From Chthoniobacter flavus (GTDB lineage: Bacteria; Verrucomicrobiota; Verrucomicrobiia; Chthoniobacterales; Chthoniobacteraceae), in the NCBI GenBank assembly GCA_945861435.1, contig CAMAUX010000004.1:86258-150257 (forward strand): DNA of 64,000 nt, in the 5' to 3' direction. The notes under the pieces are model-generated. The model was not told the origin of the DNA. It was given only the letters and a program-made list of their open reading frames with translations, and did not search any database. How positions within the stretch are numbered: position 1 is the stretch's first letter; each line of letters opens with the position of its first letter. Of this stretch, positions 7,553 through 15,212 are shown piece by piece. A program made the translations under genes and the position numbers.

Positions 7553-9139
7553 TTACTTGGCGCTCTGGGCAGGCATCGGAGCCGCTGCCCACGTATAGGT
7601 CAACTTGATCTCCGGTCGCACCGACACCAGCAGGCTCTCGCCCACCAACTGCGCACCCTCCACCGCCACGCGAACCCCCTTCTCAATCTCAAACCCACCC
7701 TCCACCTGCCGCAGTTGCTTGCCTCCAGCCACACGGAAATATCCATTCTCAGGCAGGCGCCCCTCCATGCGAACCGTCCGCACCAACTTCCCTCCACCCT
7801 TGATCGCATCACCCTCCACCCCAAACCCGTCACTCACCTTCACCCCACTCCACTCGTAACCAAAAGTCGGGAACCGACGCGCATCCAGCCTGTACCCTTT
7901 CCACTGGAAATCAGCGGAGCGCTGCCCCGCCGGCAACTGCGGCCACGCCGCCTGCGTGGAAGCCAGCACCGCAACAGGCAGCGCCGTCTCCCCGCTCGGA
8001 CTCACCACGTCAAAACCCAAGGGCGGCTGATGCCCGCCACCACGGTTGATCCAGTGCCGCGCCGCATCCATGAACGCCCCGCGCCAAACCAGCGCCAAAT
8101 TCATCGTCTCCGCGCTCCACGTAATATTCATCCCACCGGGATATCCCACGCCAATGCCGCGGTTGCCCGCGCCAGCGATGAAGTTACGGTAAATCACGGG
8201 TTCCGTCCCCACGACCAGCGGCATGCCCGTCGTATCCTGGGGCTTCTTGGCACCCGCCCCACCGGCAGACTTCGGATGCACCCACTTTGAAAGCGGCGTG
8301 ATGCCAAATCCAGGCCCCTTCCAACCCGCATAAAGATCCGCATTGCCCGCGGCCTGAAAGTATTCGAGCCGGAACTGATGCTCGCCCGCCTTGAGCTTCA
8401 CCTTCCCCTCCTTGATGTCGGAAGAGGGATGGATCTTGTCGTGTTCGACCACCTTCTTGCCGTCAATCAACACCCGCGACCCATCATCGGACGCCACATA
8501 AAAACTGTATTCCCCCTCCTTGGCGGCGTTGATTTTACCCTCGTACACCACACCAAACTGGTTCTTGTAGTCGTCCAGCTTGATCTCCACCAAGTTGCTC
8601 GCAATCTCCCCCTCCCGGTGCGGCTTGAGCGCCTTGAAGTCCGGCAACTGCTCCCAGCTCCCAAGATAAAGTGCAAACCGCAACCCCGTCAGCTTCGTCC
8701 CCTCCGCCTGCACGTTCAGCCGACCCTGCATCGTGAGCGCGTGCCCCGGAAACGTGCACACAAATGGGTACGAACCACCCTTGTCCGGCGCCGTGAACTC
8801 CAGCTCCTCCTTCTCCTTCGGATTCAGCAGCTTCGTGTGCAGCCAGATCCGAGGCTCATCCGGCAGCCAGTTGCGCTTGAGCGCCTCCTCAGGCTTCTCC
8901 ATCTGCTTGTTCGACACCGCCACCACGTCAGTCCCCTCCTTGAAAAACACCAGGTTGTGCGGCAGGTCATCCGTGTTCTCAAAAACCAGCTTCACCTTCG
9001 CCCCGACCGGCACACTGATCTCCGACTGGTCATAACGCATCTGCGCCTGCAGCGTCTTGATGTAAATCGTCTGCGTCTCCGCGGCGAAAACTGGCACCGC
9101 CACAAGGCCGGCGAGCGCAAATAAGGTGGGTCGGATCAT
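7553..9139 (-). CDS. Secreted azurin/plastocyanin-like copper protein with PA14 domain
   Basis: A 528-residue protein with a signal peptide ending near FAAETQ. Residues 22-145 form a cupredoxin: H61 (DLPHNLV) and the C128-x4-H133-x3-M137 cluster (CTFPGHALTM) are the type-1 copper ligands of azurin-like proteins. Residues about 155-280 are a PA14 domain (YSFYVASDDGSRVLIDGKKV, LEYFQAAGNADLYAGW), usually a carbohydrate-binding or protective module. The rest (about 290-528) is a conserved verrucomicrobial region without a name I recognise. It probably passes electrons to or from the propeller protein encoded directly downstream in the same operon, which is inference from order. Confidence 0.8.
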   Translation of the reverse strand: MIRPTLFALAGLVAVPVFAAETQTIYIKTLQAQMRYDQSEISVPVGAKVKLVFENTDDLPHNLVFFKEGTDVVAVSNKQMEKPEEALKRNWLPDEPRIWLHTKLLNPKEKEELEFTAPDKGGSYPFVCTFPGHALTMQGRLNVQAEGTKLTGLRFALYLGSWEQLPDFKALKPHREGEIASNLVEIKLDDYKNQFGVVYEGKINAAKEGEYSFYVASDDGSRVLIDGKKVVEHDKIHPSSDIKEGKVKLKAGEHQFRLEYFQAAGNADLYAGWKGPGFGITPLSKWVHPKSAGGAGAKKPQDTTGMPLVVGTEPVIYRNFIAGAGNRGIGVGYPGGMNITWSAETMNLALVWRGAFMDAARHWINRGGGHQPPLGFDVVSPSGETALPVAVLASTQAAWPQLPAGQRSADFQWKGYRLDARRFPTFGYEWSGVKVSDGFGVEGDAIKGGGKLVRTVRMEGRLPENGYFRVAGGKQLRQVEGGFEIEKGVRVAVEGAQLVGESLLVSVRPEIKLTYTWAAAPMPAQSAK

Positions 9140-9352
9140 AAGATGGGAGCGAAATTAACTGGGACTCGTCACGCACGGCCTGCAGCACCGCAATAGACTC
9201 AGGGCGTATGCAATGCGGAGAACCCGCCTCTTCTAAACTCCACACCCCTGTGCTCGTCTAATCCTTTCGCCCCTCATCCTCTTAGCCTCTTTCTAGCCTC
9301 CCCGCGCAGGCTTGCCCGCTCCAAGCGGACCCGATAAAGCGTCACTACCCCC

Positions 9353-10705
9353 GTGCAAAACAATTCCTCCCTCCGCCTCGCGCTGGGCGGCGCCATGGCG
9401 CTCCTCATCATTTCCGGCGTCTGGTGGTCCTGGCAATCGCTGCAAAGCAATTCCGCAACAGCCACCACGCGTCCCAACCTCCCTCCACAGCCAACCCGAC
9501 CACCGGTTCAAAAGGGCGCGGAGTCGGAAAGTGAACCGAGTGCGTGGCACCCACTCTCCGCAGCCAATAGCAGCATACAAACCACGCTTGAACAGCGCCT
9601 CAACCTCACTGCACTCGGCGCACAGACCGCCGCCGCCGACCTCGACCAAGCCTTCGCCAAACTCGCCACCCTGACAGAAAAGGCAGACTACAGCGCGTTC
9701 CTGCGCGGGATGTTCGAGACCGTCGCGCGCACCTCCACTCCGGACACCGCACTCGCCGCCGTCCGCCGCCTCGAGGCAAAGGACAAGCGTGGCATCGCCA
9801 CCCTCACGCTCCTCCGCCTCTGGAGTGGCTCCACCGACGAGGAGCTCGTCACCAAGTTCGGCGGCTCCATTCAGGGCTTCGGAGAGGCCGGCGCGCTCGG
9901 CATCTTCCTCGCAAAAAAAACCGGCTCCGGTTTCACACCAGAAATGGCTCGATCGATGTCCGATGAGGTCCCCGGCACATGGCAGAAAACTGAGTTCCTC
10001 ACACAGAGCGCGGTCGCACTAGCCGCCCGCGATCCCGACGCCGCACTCGCCCTCGGAGACGGACTCACCGGCGGCGCCCAGCGCCATTTCCAGCGCAACT
10101 TCGCCCAAGCCCTCGCCAAGGACGATCTCAGCTCGGCTCTCTCATGGGCAAAAGCACAGGGCGAAAACAGCGGCGAACTCCTCGCCTCCCTCATCCCCAA
10201 ACAAGCCGAGACGGACACCGACGGCGCCCTGCGCACACTCGCTGAAATCAAAGACCCGCGCGCCGCCGCACGCGCCACCGAACAGCTCGCCGCCTCCTTT
10301 GCGTCCAAGGACACCGCCGCCGCGATGCAGTGGATGGAATCCCTTCAGGACCCAGAACAGCGCAAGGCCGCGGAACGCGGCATTCAACGCGCCGCACCCG
10401 TCGGCGTCGGCATCTCCATCGACGCCTCTAACCCGCTTGGCCTCCAAATTACGAGCCTCGTCGACAACTCTCCCGCCAGTCGCTCAGGCGCCCTCAGGCA
10501 GGGAGACCTCATCACCGCCATCGCCGACGGCAATGGCCAGTGGGTCAGCGCCCAATCCATCGAACTCGGCCGCGCCACCTCCCTCATCCGCGGCAAGGCA
10601 GGCACCAGCGTCCAGATCCAAGTCCTCCCCGCCAACGCCGCTCCCGGCACACAACCGCGCGTGGTCACCCTTCCCCGCGAGCAGATCTTCAACCGCCGCA
10701 GGTAA
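9353..10705 (+). CDS. Membrane-anchored helical-repeat protein with C-terminal PDZ domain
   Basis: A 450-residue protein. Residues 7-28 are a single hydrophobic segment (signal anchor). Residues about 75-340 are alanine-rich helical repeats of the kind often found in Verrucomicrobiota (DPDAALALGDGL, DLSSALSWAKAQ, DTAAAMQWMESL). Residues about 345-450 are a PDZ domain (GLQITSLVDNSPASRSGALR, QGDLITAIADG). No protease domain is present, so it likely acts as an envelope scaffold or adaptor. The start is GTG at 9353; the first ATG lies further in and would damage the membrane segment. It is transcribed divergently from the azurin/PA14 gene, with 213 bases between them. Confidence 0.7.
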   Translation: MQNNSSLRLALGGAMALLIISGVWWSWQSLQSNSATATTRPNLPPQPTRPPVQKGAESESEPSAWHPLSAANSSIQTTLEQRLNLTALGAQTAAADLDQAFAKLATLTEKADYSAFLRGMFETVARTSTPDTALAAVRRLEAKDKRGIATLTLLRLWSGSTDEELVTKFGGSIQGFGEAGALGIFLAKKTGSGFTPEMARSMSDEVPGTWQKTEFLTQSAVALAARDPDAALALGDGLTGGAQRHFQRNFAQALAKDDLSSALSWAKAQGENSGELLASLIPKQAETDTDGALRTLAEIKDPRAAARATEQLAASFASKDTAAAMQWMESLQDPEQRKAAERGIQRAAPVGVGISIDASNPLGLQITSLVDNSPASRSGALRQGDLITAIADGNGQWVSAQSIELGRATSLIRGKAGTSVQIQVLPANAAPGTQPRVVTLPREQIFNRRR

Positions 10706-10761
10706 CCCACCAAGCCGGCACCGCGCTCCCATCCAAGCACCACAGCCAGTCAGCCGCCCTC

Positions 10762-11088
10762 ATGCCTTCAGTCCATTACCAATGCCAGCGCTGCACCAAC
10801 TGCTGCCGCTGGCCCGGCTTCGTAACAGTCACCCAGCAAGAAATCGCCGCCATCGCACTCCACCTCGGCATCGACGAGCACTCCTTCATCCAACACCACA
10901 TCCGTCTGCGACCTCAGCGAGACGGCCTCGCCCTCCTCGACAAGCCCAACGGTGAATGCGCATTCCTCGATGGACGCGACTGCCGCATCCAAGCCGTCAA
11001 ACCCATCAAATGCGCCGCCTTACCCAACACTTGGAACTTCCCCGGCTGGCGCGAACTCTGCGAAGCGGTCCCCAGCATGCGCCACTAA
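10762..11088 (+). CDS. YkgJ-family cysteine cluster protein
   Basis: A 108-residue protein with the pattern C8-x2-C11-x2-C14-C15 (CQRCTNCC), then further cysteines in GECAFLDGRDCRIQ and PIKCAAL. This matches the YkgJ/UPF0153 family, thought to bind zinc or an Fe-S cluster; its role is unknown. The frame extends upstream to 10540 inside the PDZ gene, but the ATG at 10762 puts the first cysteines in their usual place and leaves a 56-base gap to the PDZ gene. Confidence 0.78.
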   Translation: MPSVHYQCQRCTNCCRWPGFVTVTQQEIAAIALHLGIDEHSFIQHHIRLRPQRDGLALLDKPNGECAFLDGRDCRIQAVKPIKCAALPNTWNFPGWRELCEAVPSMRH

Positions 11089-11169
11089 ATCCAAGTCCTC
11101 ATAGGTGCCTAGACCCGGCCCGAGAGTTTATTTCGCTGACTTTCACGACGAGCACAACCTAAGCGCCTT

Positions 11170-11201
11170 TTGTCATCTTTGCGTGACAAGAATCCGCAAA
11201 G
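11170..11201. promoter_or_regulatory. Two overlapping, mutually exclusive inverted repeats
   Basis: TTGTCA (11170-11175) pairs with TGACAA (11184-11189), and CTTTGCG (11177-11183) pairs with CGCAAAG (11195-11201). The two stems interleave, so they cannot form together. They lie about 82 bases after the YkgJ stop and 26 bases upstream of the promoter for 11300. They could be operators or a weak terminator for the upstream gene; no T-tract follows. Confidence 0.35.
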
Positions 11202-11226
11202 AAAACCAAGAGTAACAATAAAAACA

Positions 11227-11254
11227 TTGATAGTTCACATTAATTTGTGATAAT
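11227..11254 (+). promoter_or_regulatory. Sigma-70-like promoter with a palindrome in its spacer
   Basis: TTGATA (11227-11232) and GATAAT (11249-11254) are separated by 16 bases, close to the sigma-70 consensus, in an AT-rich stretch 46 bases before the ATG at 11300. TCACA-6-TGTGA (11235-11250) is a perfect inverted repeat that fills the spacer and would be a natural repressor site. Confidence 0.55.
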
Positions 11255-11299
11255 TAGTTAAGCAGCGTCTCCGCCGTCCCCCTAACACTCCCCCATCCC

Positions 11300-13546
11300 A
11301 TGCGCACGACATCCCACCTCCCGCATCAGCTTGCTGGCCGCCAGTTCAGGTCACACTTCGCAATCCTCTCCATCGCGGCGCTTCAAGCCGCCCAATCATT
11401 GATCGGTTCCGACGCACTCTCCCCAGCGCCCGGATTCACTCCCATACTCACGTTCACAGAAAAACACACGGAACGCATCGTCACCGTTTCCGATCCCGAC
11501 GATTCCTCCCTGAAATGGCCTGAACTCGGCTCGGTCGACTCGACCAACCTCCTCATTAAGGCCAGCATGGAAGGTGTCGAACTCTCTGGCATCAACTCCG
11601 ACACCCCCTTCAGTATCAACTTTGGCGACCTCGCCTTCGACATAACCCTCGGATCTGACCCCAATTATTCCGTAAGTAAATCCACAGCTTTCTTCCCCAC
11701 TCACGGCTGGGACGCAAGTGGCCGACCCGTCGGTTCTGAGGGGCTTTCGCTCAGTTGGGATCGCGCGATCCTCACCGTACGCCTCGTCAACAACGCTCTT
11801 TCTGAAGAGGACGCCGGCCCCTTCCTTCCTGCACTCTCCGCCAACTACTCCGGAGAAAATAACGCCAGCATCCGCCACATCGGCAACCTCTCGCTCACCT
11901 TCGGCTCTCTAGTGGCCGACGCCACTGTCTTTATCAAGGGTACAGCCTCTACTGCCACAAGCCCCTTTGGCTCCGGCTCAAGCACACAACCCTTCGACCT
12001 CACCCAAAGCGACCTCTCCGCCGGCCTCGACCTCGCGCCGCCGTCCGTCGTCGTCTCCGGCACCAAGACAGCCAGCAACCCTCACAGCGACGACACGGGA
12101 CTCCTGCTGCGTGGAACCGCTTCCGATGGCCACGGCCTCAAAACCGTCCAGATTTCCACCGCGCCCGATCTCCCCGGCTCGTGGACTGACCTCGACATCG
12201 GTTCCCCAACGCCACTGCCTGCAGAAGAAGACCAGTGGAGCGGTGGTACCGTCAAATGGAGCTACCTCCTTCCCGAAACAGGCATAGGCACCACCCAGTT
12301 TTATATCCGCGCTCTCGACCTCGCCGGAAACTCGTCCACCCTCGTCTCCTTCACCATCGCAAAGGACGTACCCGAAGCACTCACCGGTCGGTGGGACTCT
12401 CTGATCCGCTCCTCCGACGGTTCCAACTCCATCATCGGCTCCCTTTCCATCTACTGCTCCTCCCTCGGCGCTCTCACCGGCCAGGTCACCCTCAACGGGC
12501 GCACCCAACCCTTCATCGGTTCATGGAGCGGCAACCATATTCAGGGTAAGATCAAGCGTGCATCAGGCGGCGATCTCCGACTCGACGCCTTCATCGGCAA
12601 CATTGATGTCGAGGGGCCCGAAAGCGCATGGATCGAAGGTTTGCTCTACCCCCTTGCCTCAAGCACTCAGGCAAAATCAATGGCTGACGGTGAACAACCC
12701 ACCGCCCTCGGTCAGTTCGCCGCCTTCAGATCCCCCTACTCAGCAACTTCCCGCGCCGCCGACTCAATCGCCGGCCGCTATCACGCCAGCGTCAGCGCGC
12801 CAGCGAATGGCGTACTGGGCAAATGCGTCCTCAGCGCAAACGTCAACACCGCTGGCGGTGTTCGTATCATTGCAAAACTGGCGGACGGCGCGACTGTTAC
12901 TTGGGGGGGCGTCCTCGGTGCCGGTGGTCAGATCCCCCTCTACGCCCTTCCCTACACTCGCAAGGGAACTTTCGCCGCTACACTCAATGTCGACGGTTAT
13001 TGGATTAGTGCGGACACCTGCACGTGGACCCGTCCTCCCGGCTTCCAGACCACATTCCCAGACGGCTTCACCGCCTCCGACCTCCAAATCTCTGGCCAGC
13101 TCTATCAGCCACCCGCACAAAACAGTCTGCCACTCGAACTCAGCGAAGGCCCATCCAACGCCTTCGTCTCCCTGCAGGGGGATGGCTTGGAGACTCCCTA
13201 CGCCGAGTGGTTCACCCTCGACTCCCGCGGTCGCGCCACCTTCGACGCACCCAACACCCTGTCCCTGCGCGCTGCCATCAACACCTCCACAGGCATCGCC
13301 ATCGGTGGGTTCAAACTCCCACCCACGGAAGCCAGCCCCCAACCCAGAAACGCCATTCTCTATGGCCTCGTCATTGGTAACACCGTCGAAGGCTACTACG
13401 CAGCCCCCAACCCGCGAACACAGAACTCCCTCGGCTCTTTCCAAATCTCAGCCCAAGACCCCCAAGCGCAAGACCCAGGAAACGAGGACGACGAGGACGG
13501 CGAGGACGGCGAGGACGGCGAGGACGACTTCGGGGACATCGACTAG
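11300..13546 (+). CDS. Secreted modular protein with acidic DGE-repeat C terminus, function unknown
   Basis: A 748-residue protein with a hydrophobic N terminus (FAILSIAALQAAQSLIG), probably a signal peptide. Residues about 230-350 look like an Ig-like or fibronectin-like domain (LLLRGTASDGHGLKTVQIST ... FYIRALDLAGNSS). Residues 355-720 contain two or three repeats of a beta-rich unit that recurs in verrucomicrobial secreted proteins (LTGRWDSLIRSS, GSLSIYCSSLGALTGQV, CVLSANVNTAGGVRIIAKLADGA, GGQIPLYALPYTRKGTFAA). The last 20 residues are Asp/Glu-rich and encoded by a 9-bp tandem repeat. No catalytic motif or anchor is recognised. It has its own promoter, with a possible operator. Confidence 0.72.
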   Translation: MRTTSHLPHQLAGRQFRSHFAILSIAALQAAQSLIGSDALSPAPGFTPILTFTEKHTERIVTVSDPDDSSLKWPELGSVDSTNLLIKASMEGVELSGINSDTPFSINFGDLAFDITLGSDPNYSVSKSTAFFPTHGWDASGRPVGSEGLSLSWDRAILTVRLVNNALSEEDAGPFLPALSANYSGENNASIRHIGNLSLTFGSLVADATVFIKGTASTATSPFGSGSSTQPFDLTQSDLSAGLDLAPPSVVVSGTKTASNPHSDDTGLLLRGTASDGHGLKTVQISTAPDLPGSWTDLDIGSPTPLPAEEDQWSGGTVKWSYLLPETGIGTTQFYIRALDLAGNSSTLVSFTIAKDVPEALTGRWDSLIRSSDGSNSIIGSLSIYCSSLGALTGQVTLNGRTQPFIGSWSGNHIQGKIKRASGGDLRLDAFIGNIDVEGPESAWIEGLLYPLASSTQAKSMADGEQPTALGQFAAFRSPYSATSRAADSIAGRYHASVSAPANGVLGKCVLSANVNTAGGVRIIAKLADGATVTWGGVLGAGGQIPLYALPYTRKGTFAATLNVDGYWISADTCTWTRPPGFQTTFPDGFTASDLQISGQLYQPPAQNSLPLELSEGPSNAFVSLQGDGLETPYAEWFTLDSRGRATFDAPNTLSLRAAINTSTGIAIGGFKLPPTEASPQPRNAILYGLVIGNTVEGYYAAPNPRTQNSLGSFQISAQDPQAQDPGNEDDEDGEDGEDGEDDFGDID
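13484..13528 (+). repeat. 9-bp tandem repeat coding for the acidic tail
   Basis: Five consecutive 9-bp units of GAGGACGGC or GAGGACGAC encode Glu-Asp-Gly/Asp at the end of the secreted protein. Unit number could vary by slippage without changing the frame. Confidence 0.85.
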
Positions 13547-13890
13547 GCTCAAAACAATCTGGACCACAGCGTCGATCCCGCGGTCTGTGTGTATCAGACC
13601 TCCCTCGAATCTCGCGGCGGACACCGCGGACGGTACTAGTCACGCGCTCTTCGAGTCAGTGCGACTGACTTCTCACCAGATGGCATCCGCAGACTGAATG
13701 TCGTTGGGATTAAAAAACCCTCCCACCTCCGCCACTGATAACGCACCCAACAGGGCCGCCTGCTTCCCTAGCCTAAAAGTGTGATTAAACGCAGCCTCGG
13801 GAACTGCGTCATTCTAACCAAGATAACCCCCTGCGCCGGGATCGGACCGACCCGCAGGGTTAGAATCGCCGGCGCGCGTGCGCCCTTCCC
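13547..13890. other. Intergenic region with a bulged hairpin downstream of the small basic gene
   Basis: No gene is supported in these 344 bases. At 13829-13859 a GC-rich hairpin forms: CCCTG, CGGG and TCGG pair with CCGA, CCCG and CAGGG, with CGC and A bulged on one side. It lies about 30 bases after the stop of the minus-strand small gene and could end its transcript, but no T-tract follows on that strand. GGTCTG-7-CAGACC at 13582-13600 could act on the plus-strand transcript, also without a T-tract. Confidence 0.3.
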
Positions 13891-13992
13891 TTACACCTTC
13901 TTGGCTGCGTCCTTCACCGCCTTGATGCGCTCAGCCTTGGCTGCGCGCTTTTGAGTCTTCTTTTTGTTATCCTTGCCTTTGTTGTGTCCCAT
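13891..13992 (-). CDS. Small lysine-rich protein (33 residues)
   Basis: The short frame from the ATG at 13992 starts MGHNKGKDNKKK and ends KAVKDAAKKV. Fifteen of 33 residues are Lys, Arg or His, with a predicted helix in the second half. The frame is open further upstream to 14370, but that part reads like non-coding high-GC sequence, so the ATG at 13992 is chosen. No strong ribosome site is visible. Its composition suggests an RNA- or DNA-binding or ribosome-associated peptide, which is a guess. It lies 143 bases downstream of the prenyltransferase-repeat gene on the same strand. Confidence 0.45.
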   Translation of the reverse strand: MGHNKGKDNKKKTQKRAAKAERIKAVKDAAKKV

Positions 13993-14135
13993 AAGGCCGC
14001 TGACTGAGACGCAACTCCGCTTGATGGGCAAGCCCTTTCGGCACCAACAAACATTGCCCCTGACATTTCCCGCTGACCCTCCCTCCTCTGCTTGGGGTCC
14101 GCACCCTCCACAGCACTCGCCAAAACCCAACCCGA

Positions 14136-15212
14136 TCAACGCTGGTAAATAGGCAGATAGTGGTTCTTCACAGCAAGGCTCAGCAGCGCCATCGACGTCG
14201 CATACACCTTCCCCGCCTCGCGCCCGTCCCCGCCACCCTGCTCCCAACTTCCATCGCGCCCCTGCAGCGGCAGCAGCAAATCCATCACCTTCTGACGCGC
14301 CGCATCCGCATACTTCCCACCGCGCTGATACATCCCCTGCGCATAGTAATAGGTCGCGTAATAAAACCAACGCTCATCCGCACGCACCCCATCGCGCAGC
14401 AATCGCTCCGCCGATCCCAACGTCTCCTCCGCCTCGTACTGACCGCATACCTGCATCGCCAGCAACCCCTCTGCCGTCGTCGAAATCTCCCGCCCCTTGT
14501 TCTGATAACCAAACCCTCCGCCACCTCCAGCGCCACGGCGCCCACCCCTGTCCGTCTCCGGATCGTAAAGACGCCGCATGTAAGCCACCGCATCGTCAAT
14601 TGCATCCCGTGGCACCTCCAAACCCGCGTTACGCGCCGCACGCAATGCCATCACCTGCCACACGGTCGCCGACAGATCCGAGGACGAGTCATCCGGTGTG
14701 TACCGCCATCCTCCCCGCGAATGCTCCGCCTTCGCCACGCGCTGCGCCCTCAGGATCAGCCTCACCGCCTTCATACACCTTTCCCGAATCAGCGCATCCT
14801 GCTCCGCCGCCGCCCCCATTCCCAACATCTCCGAAAGCATGAGAGTCGTGATCCCGTGGCCGTACATGCGCGAACTATCCTTCTGCCCGAAGTACCCGTC
14901 CGCCTCCTGATTGGCAGGCAACAGCACAAAATCCAACGCCCGCTTCATCCCCCGCCCCTCCTCCGTGGGATCCCCCGGCTGATGCCCCAACGCCGCCAGC
15001 GCAAGAATCGAGAGCGCACTCATCGCCGTCTGATTGCGCCCCCGGATCGCAATCGCCCCGTTTCCCGCATCCTGCTGACTCAACAGAAACTTCCCTCCGC
15101 CCTTGAGCGCCTCGTCCACACGCGCCTTTGCGTCGCCATCCGCTCCTTGCACAGGCGCAGCGATCAACACCCCCGCCAGCATCCATCCCGCCATTAGTCG
15201 CATCGCTTTCAT
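14136..15212 (-). CDS. Secreted prenyltransferase/squalene-oxidase repeat protein
   Basis: A 358-residue protein with a signal peptide (MLAGVLIAAPVQGAD) and an alpha/alpha-toroid built from prenyltransferase/squalene-cyclase repeats, e.g. ALDFVLLPANQEADGYFGQ, AVAYMRRLYDPETDRGG and LQGRDGSWEQGGGDG. The DxDD acid motif of squalene-hopene cyclases is not seen, so cyclase activity is unlikely. Secreted toroids of this type are widespread in Planctomycetota and Verrucomicrobiota and may bind lipids or peptides. The start overlaps the DUF4175-like stop (ATGA at 15209-15212), so it ends the MoxR/VWA operon. Confidence 0.8.
   Translation of the reverse strand: MKAMRLMAGWMLAGVLIAAPVQGADGDAKARVDEALKGGGKFLLSQQDAGNGAIAIRGRNQTAMSALSILALAALGHQPGDPTEEGRGMKRALDFVLLPANQEADGYFGQKDSSRMYGHGITTLMLSEMLGMGAAAEQDALIRERCMKAVRLILRAQRVAKAEHSRGGWRYTPDDSSSDLSATVWQVMALRAARNAGLEVPRDAIDDAVAYMRRLYDPETDRGGRRGAGGGGGFGYQNKGREISTTAEGLLAMQVCGQYEAEETLGSAERLLRDGVRADERWFYYATYYYAQGMYQRGGKYADAARQKVMDLLLPLQGRDGSWEQGGGDGREAGKVYATSMALLSLAVKNHYLPIYQR

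Noticed and set aside
6113..8290. 725-residue plus-strand frame opposite the propeller and azurin/PA14 genes
   Set aside because: Arg/His/Leu/Pro-rich with no domain, and it exactly mirrors two well-supported minus-strand genes; a product of high GC and C-ending codons.
14136..15212. Squalene-hopene cyclase for hopanoids
   Set aside because: Toroid repeats are present but the DxDD motif and full length (about 630 residues) are not, and the protein has a signal peptide.
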